Source: Halicephalobus mephisto
Lineage: Eukaryota; Nematoda; Chromadorea; Rhabditida; Panagrolaimidae
Direction of reading: 5' to 3'
NCBI GenBank assembly: GCA_009193035.1
Contig: SWDT01000062.1
Location: 1-64,000, forward strand
DNA: 64,000 nucleotides
Part shown: positions 21,301 to 31,521 of the stretch, one piece after another
Numbering within the stretch: position 1 is the stretch's first letter
Layout: each line of letters begins with the position of its first letter
Position numbers and translations under genes: made by a program
Notes under the pieces: model-generated
Seen by the model: only the letters and a program-made list of their open reading frames with translations
Database searches by the model: none
What the model was told of the DNA's origin: nothing

Positions 21301-21943
21301 TAAGACACAAGTTATATCTTGATTCCAGAAATTTATATATCAAGTTCCATCAATTTAAGTAAAACCAATTTTCGAGGTAGGAAATATCCGTGTACCACCA
21401 ATGGGAGAATTGGGTCAAAGGAGCAGAATAATTGAAAATTATTTGAAATTGTTTGTAAATTTTGATTTTGTGCGACATAGGAATAAAAATATAAAAAAAG
21501 TATTAAAAAAATATCCGTATGTTGTTTAAATGTGAAAAACCCGAATTTTAACCTCGAACTTTGACCTTTAACTTTGATCAAACAGAAAACAGCGTTCTAA
21601 GGCGAAATTTATACCTTTCGTTCTGGAAACACGTGGTTGTGTTTGTATTTAAATATCCAAATAAAGTCTATCTGTCAATTCAGACAAACGAATTTCCGAA
21701 ATAGAAAAAATCACGGAAAGTATATTTACTCCAAGTGGCCTTTTGAAATGACTTATGTCGTTTTATAGCTCTTGAAATGCACATTCAGAATCTGTTGTCT
21801 TTTTCTACTGAATACTCTTCTGGAGTAAGATAATTGGAAAAGAAATATAAAATTCCTCAATTTCGAAGAAAAATAAAACTCTTTTTCGACGTTTGAGTTA
21901 TGTTTTTGATACATTCATTTTCTGCATTAAATACAGTAGAACT

Positions 21944-22106
21944 TGGATGCAAGATACCCCTGCTATAATGCATTTCTTGTTATAGCATACAGTGTGAGTG
22001 AGTTTGGTTATTCTGTCTTCAAATTTACCCTGGTATTAATATATCCTTTCTTATAACATACGCTTTATCCGGTTCTAAGGGGGTATCTTGTATCCAAGTT
22101 CGACTG
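21944..22106. repeat. MITE, TA-flanked, CAGTAGAACTTGGAT ends (copy 1)
   Basis: 163 bp between TA dinucleotides. It begins CAGTAGAACTTGGATGCAAG and ends with the complement (ATCCAAGTTCGACTG). The interior contains TATAGCATACAGTGTGAGTG. Derived from a pogo/Tc1-type transposon. Confidence 0.85.
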
Positions 22107-22159
22107 TAATACTATCATAAAAAATGGAAATAAAACAAGTTTATTTTGAAATTGTAATA

Positions 22160-22335
22160 CAGTAGAACTTGGATGTAAGATACCCCTTGGGACTGGGTAA
22201 AGCGTATCTTATAACAAAGGATATATTACAGGAGAGGTAATTTTGAAGATAGACTAACCAAACTCATTCACTCAGATCGTATGTTATAACAAGAGATATA
22301 TTATAGCGAGGGTGTTTTATATCCAAGTTCTACTG
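22160..22335. repeat. MITE, CAGTAGAACTTGGAT ends (copy 2, inverted)
   Basis: 176 bp, TA-flanked, same ends as 21944-22106 but with the interior in the opposite orientation (CTAACCAAACTCATTCACTC). The pair lies 53 bp apart. Confidence 0.85.
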
Positions 22336-22341
22336 TATCAA

Positions 22342-23190
22342 CTTAGATAAGGCAGATTTTTAAAATCAAAATTTATGGATGTTTTTTAACATAAAAGTCA
22401 AAATTTCGACATTGAACCCTGAATTCCAACTTTGATAATATGAAACACAGATTCTGGTTTTGAATTCTAACCCTTGACTCGGATAGAATAGAGCTCTGAT
22501 TTCACATTTCGCGACACAGGTCTCGACCGCTCACGTCTTCCGTTGCGTTTTTTCAAAATTTGAACACCTGCAGATTTTCAATGAAATAAACAGTATCCTC
22601 GTTTTTATTCTTTTTTAAATATTTTTTCGGTGGTTTCAATTTTCAGTATTTTTGAATTTGCAAGTTTTTTTGATTTTAATATTTGCAGAATTTTCAAAAA
22701 AATCATTTTTAAGAACTTCCAAAGTTTAGAAATTTTGAACTTTTTGAATAAGTTAGAATTTAAAATTTTTAAAATTATTTTTGATTTTTTTAGGAAAGTT
22801 TGGTTATTGAAGAGATTTGCCTCAGGGCATGAGGCTGACTAATGTGCCAAGTGGGTTTATCCGCCTCCGTTGTCACCTGTATTTTGGTCTATTTTAAATT
22901 TATACATTAATCCTAAAATAAATTTTTTTTAACAAAATTAAAATTTCACAATTATTTTCGAAATTTGTAAAATTTTTCAAAAATTTTAGAAATATGCGGA
23001 ATTTTCGAAATTAATGAAAAATTTCTGAAAAACCACAGAATCTAACTAGGTTCTGAAGTTTTCTAGAATTTAATGATTTTCAAAACTTAGGATTTTTCAA
23101 AGTTTTAGAATCTCATACAATTTTACAGAACCTTTGAGAATTTTCTGAAGTCTTCTGGGATCTTTTAAAAATTTCTGTAACAATTCTTAA
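22342..23190. other. AT-rich sequence with two GC islands
   Basis: Islands at about 22490-22555 and 22795-22880 stand out from low-complexity flanks. The second is preceded, on the minus strand, by a TACAG acceptor-like site and has an open frame of 28 codons ending in a stop. No gene can be assigned. Confidence 0.3.
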
Positions 23191-23191
23191 G

Positions 23192-23600
23192 ATAGAAAAC
23201 AAGATAATAATAATAATTTTTAATATAACAATAAAAACACAATTTATATTAAATCTTAACACAATATAACTAATAACTTCTTCCATGCCTTACAGTATCC
23301 CACACTCCCTGATATTCAGGCTATCTCTTTAGTGTTCTTTTTTAATTTAATTTCCTGTCTCAACAGTAATCTAATCATAGGTCATGTTATGTTGATCAAA
23401 AACCAACTATTAAGATAGAAAACAAGATAATAATAACAATCTTTACTAAAATAATAAAAACACAATTTATATTAAATCTTAACACAATACAATTAACAGT
23501 TTTTTTTATATATTACAGTATCCCACACTCCCTGATATTCAGGTTATCTCTTTAGATGTTCTTTTTTAATTTAATTTCCTGTCCTAATAATAATTTAAAA
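23192..23600. repeat. ~220-235-bp dispersed repeat, two head-to-tail copies
   Basis: Each unit has CTTAAGATAGAAAACAAGAT or TATTAAGATAGAAAACAAG, then AACACAATTTATATTAAATC, CAGTATCCCACACTCCCTGA, TATTCAGG and TTAATTTCCTGTC. The same family occurs in reverse orientation at 56690-57190. Confidence 0.8.
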
Positions 23601-23689
23601 CTTCGATTTCTAAATATTTCCAAAAATTCAAAGCCATTTCGTCATCGTTTTCAAATTTTATAAAATGACATATTTGTTTTATTCTTTTT

Positions 23690-23960
23690 AATCAAAATCT
23701 CACGGCGATTTTTGAACTTCCGTCGAATTGCTCAAATTTCTGTTCACATTTTGATTCATTTTGCTGCTCGGAAAAGTGCTTTCACAAAGAAATATCTGGC
23801 TTTGGATCAAGTTTCCTGAAAAAGTCTGATTCAGGTTTCCTTGCGACTGAAAGGTCGCCATTCCTCGACCTCTGGATTGTCCTTTATGCCGGACAAAAAT
23901 GGAATATTTGGCTATTTTTGGACGTTTCCGGAAACTTGAAACAGTCGCTTTTTTAATGAT
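23690..23960 (-). other. Coding-like island, possible orphan exon
   Basis: A non-repetitive stretch of higher GC. The minus strand is open for about 89 residues from 23969 and ends exactly at a GTGAG donor-like site (AAATCGCC|GTGAG, about 23702). A TTTCAAG lies upstream. The peptide is basic at first (FRKRPKIAKY) and then Asn/Ser/Gln-rich. Partner exons were not convincingly found. Confidence 0.25.
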
Positions 23961-24229
23961 GTTTTTCAATTAAAAAATAAAATTAAAAAATTATTAATTT
24001 CTTTAAAAAAATAAATTTAAAATTATTAAATTTCTTTAGAAAAATAAATTTAAAATTATTAAATTTCTTTTAAAAAAATGAGAATTTAAAAATTACTAAA
24101 TTTTGTTAAATAAAATTAAAAAATTATTAATTTTTAAAAAATGAAAATTTTAAAATTTTTAATTTTTTTTTAAATAAAATTTTAGAATTTTCTACTTAAG
24201 AATAAAAATTATAAAATTTCGTGAAAATT

Positions 24230-24660
24230 GTCTCAGCACGAGTTTTTGGAATTTTCCACTTGAAACCAAAGATTGTACAAATTTTGTAAACATCTCCTTA
24301 GTGAAAATTTTTAGGGTTTTTGACTTGAAACCAAAGGTTGTCAACATTTTTTAAAAATTGCTTTGACAAAAATTTCTGGTATTTTCCACTTGAGACTAAA
24401 AACTAAAATTTCGTGAAAATTATCTTAGCATGAATTTTTAGAATCTTCCATTTGAGACTAAAAACTAAAATTTCGTGAAAATTATCTTAGGACGAATTTT
24501 TAGAATTTTCCACTTGAGACCAAAAACTAAAATTTTATAAAAATCGTCTTAGCACGAATTTTCCATTTGAGACCAAAAGTTGTGAAAATTACGAAATTTT
24601 CCACTTGAGACCAAAAACTAAAATTTTATAAAAATTATCTTAGTACGAATTTTTAAAACT
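24230..24660. repeat. Tandem repeat of ~60-80 bp units
   Basis: Units combine TTTCCACTTGAGACCAAAAA, CTAAAATTT(C/T)(G/A)T and ATTATCTTAG(C/T)ACGAATTTT. About six units, the last ones incomplete. Confidence 0.75.
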
Positions 24661-24664
24661 TTCC

Positions 24665-27114
24665 ATTTAAGATCGAAAACTAAAATTTTTTATTTTTTAT
24701 AAAATTTCAAATTCATATTGTTAAGAAAATGAAAATAATTTAAAATTTCTAAAAATAATTTGAAAAAAAAATTCTGAAATTCACCACTTGAAACGAAAAA
24801 CTTAAAAATTCAACGTTTACCTGTTTTTTTCGAAATTTCATAAATTTTCCAAAGTTTTAAAAATACTACAATTTTATCCAAATATCGTAATAAAAAAACT
24901 CCAAAAATAATTTATTTCAATTTTTTAAAATTTAATTTATCTAAAAACCTTTTTGAAATTAATTAATTTTTTAAATTTTCGAAATTATTTTATTTTTTAA
25001 ATTTAATTTACTTAAAAAATTTTTGGAATTAATTTATTTTATTTTTTTTCGAAATTAATTTTTTTTATTTTTTTTTGAAATAAATTTATTTTTATTTTTT
25101 TGAAATTAATTTATTTTTATTTTTTTTTTGAAATTAATTTATTTTTTAAAACGTTTATTTTTCATCTTTCAAAGTTTATTTTTCCACTTTAAAAATAACC
25201 AAAAATAATTTGATAAAAAACCGACTATACGAAACGAAAAAAACCTGTGAATCCTCTCATCTTTCTAAATGGCCCTCTTGCCCTAGGGGCTTTTTGGACA
25301 ACCTAATCCAAATTTGAACTTTTTTATGACAATCGTAAAAAAATCCTTTTTTTAAAAACCAAATTAAAGCCGATTTTGGAAGTTTTTTAAAGAAATTTAT
25401 TTAATCAAATTTTTAAACAAAATTCGTTTAATAATTTTATTTTTTTTTAAATTACAAAAATTCAATTTTATTTTTTTTTAATTTAAAAAAAATTATTTTT
25501 TACAATTTTTAAAAATTTTTATTAAAAAAAGTATTTTTTTATTTTTTAAAGCTTTTATTTAAAAAAAGTATTTTTTTATTTAAAAAATATTTTTAAAATT
25601 AAAATTAAAATTTTTTATTAATTTAAGAAAAATTTTATTTTTTACCATTTTTTTAAAAATACTTTTTTCTTTTTTTTAATTTTTTAAAGTTTATTTACTA
25701 AATATTTTGTAGAATTTTGTTTAATTTTTAGATAAGTTTATTTAACGAATATTTTTTTCAAATTTCCTTTTAATTAAAAATTTTTTAATGAATTTTTTTG
25801 AACTTTGCTCAAGTTAAAAAAGTTGAAAAATTTTTGAAATTTTTAAAAAATTTTCAAATAAAAAAATTTAATAAACAAGTTTTAAAATTTTTTATTTTTA
25901 AAAACTTTATAAATTCAAAAATTTCTCAATCAAATAAAAATTTAAATTTTTTAAATTTTAAAATAATTTTTTAAATTTTATTTTTTTTTAAATTTTTAAA
26001 TAATTTTTTTTTAAATTTATTTTTTTTAATAAATATTTTTAAATTTTTTTTAAATTTTTGTTTATTTTTCAACTTTTTTTAAATTTTTTCCTATTTTTTT
26101 GAATTTTAGTTAATAAATATTTTTTGTTTTTAGAAAAAATCGATGAACTAAGTTTTTGAATTTTATTTTGAAAATAAAACATAGGTCAGACTCTGGAATT
26201 TTTCTCGTAAATCGGGTTTTCACAACTTATGTTTCTTAAACAAATATCGAAAGTTTCAAAAAAAAGTTGTTCGCTTTCGTAGTCTCGACCAACTTATCCA
26301 AAATATAAATAATCCTTAAATATTATTAAATCATACTGTATTGAATTTTCGGAAATTTTATAAATTTTAAATTTTAACCAGTTTTTTTTGAAATTTTATA
26401 AATTTTAAATTTTAACGATTTTTTTCGAAATTTTATAAATTTTAAATTTTAACCAATTTTTTTGAAATTTTTTAAATTTTTAAATTTTAACCAATTTTTT
26501 TCGAAATTTTATAAATTTTTTTAAATATTTTAAATTTTAACAAATTTTTGAGAATTCTGAAATGTTTGATAGAATTTTGGAAAACTTCAAAAATTTTCAA
26601 TTGAGTTTCGAAGACTCTAGAAACTTCTGTGAAATTTTCGATGACTTCAGAAATTTTCACTGAATTCTGAAAAATAAAAAAAAATTTTTCTAAGATTCTC
26701 GAAAACTTCAGGAACCTTCATAAAATTTTAAAATTTTTGAAAATTTTTTGTAAATTTTAAAAACTAAAATATTTTTATAAAATTCTGAAGTTGTGAAATT
26801 TTTAAAATTTAAAAATTTTTATAAAATTCCAAAATTTTTAAAATTTGAAAATTTTTGAAAGTTCTTACTGTATTTCAGCAACTCTGAAATATTTTTATAA
26901 AATTCCAAAATTTTCATAAAATTTAAAATCTTCAGAATCTTATTCGATTCTGAAAAATCCCGAAAGTTCAAACTAGATTTTCAAAAATTCAGAACTTTCC
27001 ACGGAATCCTATTCGAATAAACTAAAGTACGATTACGGTAGAAATTGGAAACAAAATGAAATCCAAATATAGTTTGAATTGCTCAAAAATACGTGAAAAT
27101 TTCAAAGAAAAAAA
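24665..27114. other. AT-rich desert with minor arrays
   Basis: Dominated by A and T runs. A ~50-bp array of TTTTAACCAATTTTTTTCGAA type lies at 26340-26530. Two GC-richer islands, at about 25225-25330 (open on the minus strand between GGATTAG and CACAG|GTTTT) and 26155-26300, were noted but not assigned. Confidence 0.4.
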
Positions 27115-27425
27115 TTTATTTTTTGAAAACATCCCAAAAAGAGAATTTATTTTTTGAAAATATCCCAAAACAGAAATTTCTTTTATAATATCCCAAAGCG
27201 AAAATTTATTTTTTGATAATATTCCAAAACGAAAATTTATTTTTCCACAATATCCCAAAACGAAAATGTATTTTTCCACAGTATCCCAAAACGAAAATTT
27301 TTTTCTACAATATTCCAAAAAGAAAATTTATTTTTCCACAATATCCCAAAACGAAAATTTATTTTATAATATCCCAAAACGAAAATCTGTTTTTCTACAA
27401 TATCCCAAAACGAAAATTGTTTACA
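27115..27425. repeat. ~30-bp tandem repeat TCCCAAAACGAAAATTTATT
   Basis: About ten units of TTTTTCCACAATATCCCAAA followed by ACGAAAATTTA. False ORFs arise on both strands (27022-27569). Confidence 0.85.
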
Positions 27426-27704
27426 ATTTGTTTTTGAATTTTTATTTTGATCATTGTGAAAAAATTTGCGATTTTTGAGCTGAAAAAATTGTGTTTTAAT
27501 TTTCTTCGTCAAAACCACTAGGACGCATTTTCCGTTTTTTTGACGTCCTTTGTCCCAGAAATTTATCAAATTTTAAACTTCTTCTTTTTCAATTCGATGG
27601 TTTTTAATTGTTTCTTTTTTATTAATTGAGGAAGGAATTTGAGACTTTATCCTCTGTTGCCTCAGGGAACCACAAAAGAGGTTTGGATTCTCTTGTCTAA
27701 AATG

Positions 27705-28330
27705 ATAAAAAATAATTTTTAAGTTTATTCCAAAATATTATTTTTTTAAAAGAAATTTTTACAGTAACCTTACTTCTTCAATTACTGTAAAATTACCTTC
27801 TTTAATTACTGTAGAAAATAATTTTTAAGTTTATTCCAAAATATTATTTTTTTAAAAGAAATTTTTACAGTAACTCTACTTCTTTAATTACTGTAAAGTC
27901 ATATTTTTAAAATTACTGTAAGAAATAACTCTTAAATTTATTCCAAAATATTATTTTTTTAAAAGAAATTTTTACAGTAACTCTACTTCTTCAATTACTG
28001 TAAAGTCATATTTTTAAAATTACTGTAAAATCATATTTTTATATTTATTTCAAAATTTTTACAGTAACCTCACTTCTTCAATTACTGTAAAATTACCTTC
28101 TTTAATTACTGTAGAAAATAATTTTTATATTTATTCCAAAATATTATTTTTATAAACGAAATTTTTACAGTAACCCTACTTCTTTAATTACTGTAAAATC
28201 ATATTTTTATATTTATTTCAAAATTTTTACAGTAACCTTACTTCTTCAATTACTGTAAAATCATATTTTTTAAAATTTTCTTTTTTTACAGTAACTCTAC
28301 TTCTTCAATTACTGTATTTTTTAAATTATT
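27705..28330. repeat. TTACAGTAA/TTACTGTAA hairpin-rich array
   Basis: Repeated alternation of TTTTTACAGTAAC(C/T)(C/T) TACTTCTTC and AATTACTGTAAAAT with AT-rich spacers, so each unit is self-complementary. Ten or more ACAGTAA/TTACTGT pairs. Confidence 0.8.
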
Positions 28331-29080
28331 ACAGAATTTTACTTTTTATAAAAAGTTCTTTTACAATAAAATTAATTTTTAAAATTACCGTAGAACTAAG
28401 TCGTTTACAGTACTGTAAAGTTAATTTTTAATTTTTTTAAGTAAAAATTTAAATTTTTTTAAAAATAAGTTTTCATTTCTTTAATTTTCTAAAATAAAAG
28501 TTTTATTTTTTTTAAATTAATGTTTAAATTTTTATTTTTTTAAAATAAAAGTTTTGATTTTTAAATTTTTTAAATTAATGTTTAAATTTTTATTTTTTTA
28601 AAATAAAAATTTTGATTTTTAAATTTTTATTTTTGTTTGTGCTTCGAATTTTGGTCTTTTTTTAAAATTGGTATTCTGAAACAGCAGAAATTGGCAATTT
28701 GGAAAAATTGTCCAAATTTTTTTAATTCGAAAAACCCACAAATTGACCTTCGAGGTACTTGCTGAATTTTCTTGATGAAAAAATTGTTTAAAATTCGGAT
28801 TTAGTCCTGTGACTGATCTGTCTTTTTTTCGGTTTTGATACTTAATAAAAATTTTCGAAAATATTTAATTTGCAAAATTTTTTGGAACTATTTTTATTAT
28901 TTTCAGATATTTTGTTTTTTCATCATAAAGTCTGTTTTTAAAAAAAATAATTTTAATAAATAATTCGAATTTTTCGTTTGAAACTTCTTTAAAAATTTCA
29001 ATTTTTTTAATTTCATAAAAAATCAATTTTTTCTTTTTTTACATAAAAAAATGTATAAAATTATAGAAAAACCTCTGAAA
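28331..29080. other. AT-rich desert
   Basis: Low-complexity, with one less repetitive stretch at 28640-28830 (TTGACCTTCGAGGTACTTGC) that was not assignable. Confidence 0.4.
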
Positions 29081-29612
29081 GTTCTTAAGATATAAAAATA
29101 AATAAAAAATGATGAAATTTGTATTTTTAAAAACTTTTAAAAAAAATAATTCAATTGGCCTTGAACTTTTTTATATGAAAATACATATAGAATTGTAGAG
29201 ATTTTTCTGGACATTCTGAAAATATAAAAATATAAAGAAAATAACGAAATTTCAGATGAAATTTGTATTTTTAAACAATTTTAAAAAATTGAAAAATAAT
29301 TTTACTGGTCTCGAACTTTTTTATATGAAAATACATATAGAATTGTAGAGATCTTTCTGGACATTCTGAAAATATAAAAATATAAGGAAAATGATGAAAT
29401 TTCGAATGAAATTTGTATTTTTAAAAAATTAAAAAAATTGAAAAATAATTTTACTGGTCTCGAACTTTTTTATATGAAAATACATATAGAATTGTAGAGA
29501 TCTTTCTGGACATTCTGAAAATATAAAAATATAAGGAAAATAATGAAATTTCAGATGAAATTTGTATTTTTAAAAAATTTTAAAAAAATGAAAAATTATT
29601 TAACTGGTCTCG
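29080..29612. repeat. Tandem repeat of ~149 bp, three to four units
   Basis: CGAACTTTTTTATATGAAAA followed by TACATATAGAATTGTAGAGA and a CTGGACATTCTGAAAATATA block begins near 29163, 29313 and 29462. The last unit ends at GGTCTCGAGCGG. Confidence 0.85.
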
Positions 29613-30424
29613 AGCGGAAAAATCACTGCCACTCGCCCACTCGTTAAACTTTTTGGAATTGATTTTTGTTCTTTAATTGACTTTCGACGAATAAATAATT
29701 CACAAGAAACAATTAAAATTCACTTTTAGATAGTATGTAATTTCATACTTTCTCACTTTTACAATTTTGCAAAATATTCTTTCTTGATTCAACTTGTCAA
29801 CTTTGAACTGGTCTCTTCTGGAAATTTCCCAATCCACTTTGTTAAAATTTCCAAAAAAAAAAATAAAAAAAATAAATAAAAATAAAAAAATAAATAAAAA
29901 TAAAAAATGTAAATTTTCTCAAGAATCAAATTTCAATTTTTCCAAAAACTTAGTTTTTTATCATTTTTGACTTTTTTAATTTAAAATTTTTATTTTTTTT
30001 TAAATTTTAATAATTGAAAAAATTAATTTTAGTTTTTGAATTTTTTTTATATTTGAAATTTTAAAAATTCTAATTTTTCTTTGAATTTTAAAAATTTTAT
30101 TTTTTTTTAATTTAAATTTTTTTTATTTTTTTTAAATTTTTTTGTAAATTTTATTTTTTGAAAATTTGGATTTTTAAATTCGGAGAATCAGAATCACGAG
30201 GATCCTTGACCTTTGTCTCGAGGAAAGATGAAAGTTCGTCGAGGAGGAAGTGAAAGTGCCCTTTCGTTGATTCCGATGATTTTTGTCCAGACAATCCGCG
30301 AATTTTTGAGGACGAAGGTCTTTTACAATATTTTAAAAATAATACCTAAGTTCGAAATTTCTAAAAAATTTTTAAAATTCATCTTTAAAAAAATTAAAAA
30401 ACTTATTTTTTATGAATATCTCAA
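29613..30424. other. AT-rich with a GC island at 30180-30320
   Basis: Homopolymer-rich except for 30180-30320 (GAGGATCCTTGACCTTTGTC...). That stretch is open in more than one frame on both strands but lacks strong splice sites. Confidence 0.3.
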
Positions 30425-30539
30425 TTGGCATTTATTTACATTTCGCCAAAAATCCAAATTTCTCATTTTTCATAATTTTTTAAAGTTTTAATTTTTTTTA
30501 AATAAAATCTTCAAAAATCGAAAATTTTAAAAATCTTTA

Positions 30540-30725
30540 AAAAATAAAAAATTTCGAAAATTTTAAAAAACTAAAAATCTAAAAATAAAAAATATTTTAA
30601 AATTTCGAAAACGTTTAAAAATAAAAAATATTTTAAAATTTCGAAAATATTTAAAAATAAAAAACATTTTAAAATTTCGAAAATGTTTAAAAATAAAATT
30701 TTTTTTAAAATTTTTAAAATTTCGA
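30540..30725. repeat. ~48-bp tandem repeat
   Basis: Units of ATTTTAAAATTTCGAAAA followed by (C/T)(G/A)TTTAAAAATAAAAAA. It generates a false minus ORF, 30571-30789. Confidence 0.75.
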
Positions 30726-31039
30726 AAATTTCATAATTTCTGAAATCTTTGAACATCTTCCAGAATCCAGTAAAAACTTCCGGAATCAAGAATTCTTAAA
30801 CTTTTCACAAAATTCCCAAATTTCTATTGAAACGACTTCGGAAAAGTACACATTTTTAATTTTTATAATATATGGAATCTTAATTGGCATTCATTTGTCT
30901 TTAAAAAGTTAAATTTGGCAGCATTTGTACTTGGCCAAAAGTTTGATTTTCGGTTTTTTCAAACTAGAATTTAAAAATTTTTGAACTTTCGTGTCAGGAC
31001 AATTTGTACTAAAAATAGAAATCTGACAATATTTCCATT

Positions 31040-31315
31040 TCGCCAAAAGTTTAATTTGGCATTGATTCACCTTCCGCCAAAAATATAAATTTGGTAATTT
31101 TCACACTTTGCCAAAAATTACATTTTGGCATTCATTCACATTTCGCCAAAAATCCAAATTTGGCATTGGTTCACATTTCGCAAAAAATATAAATTTGGCA
31201 ATCATTCACATTTCGCCAAAAATTACATTTTGGCATTGATTCACTTTTCACCAAAAATATAAATTTGGCATTCATTCACATTTCGCCAAGGATCCAAATT
31301 TGGCAATATTCCTAT
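31040..31315. repeat. 36-bp satellite array, second locus
   Basis: About seven units of TTTGGCATTGATTCAC or TTTGGCATTCATTCACAT followed by TTCGCCAAAAAT. Same family as 18436-18770. It lies about 200 bp upstream of the GPCR gene. Confidence 0.85.
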
Positions 31316-31521
31316 TTTGCCTAAATTTTTATTTTTTATCCTTCAGAATCCTATTTAAAAACTTTTGATATTTCTTGGATTGAAATTTTTTCAATTTGCG
31401 AGAATTCGTGTCGAGACAATTTCGCGATAATATTGATTTTAAATTTTTATAATATAATTTCGAAATTTTACCGTTTCAGATGCCAGTGTGAAATTCTTAA
31501 AAAATCAAGGAAAAACAAAAA

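Noticed and set aside
27022..27569. Overlapping ORFs of 70-110 aa on both strands
   Set aside because: Products of the 30-bp TCCCAAAACGAAAATTT array.
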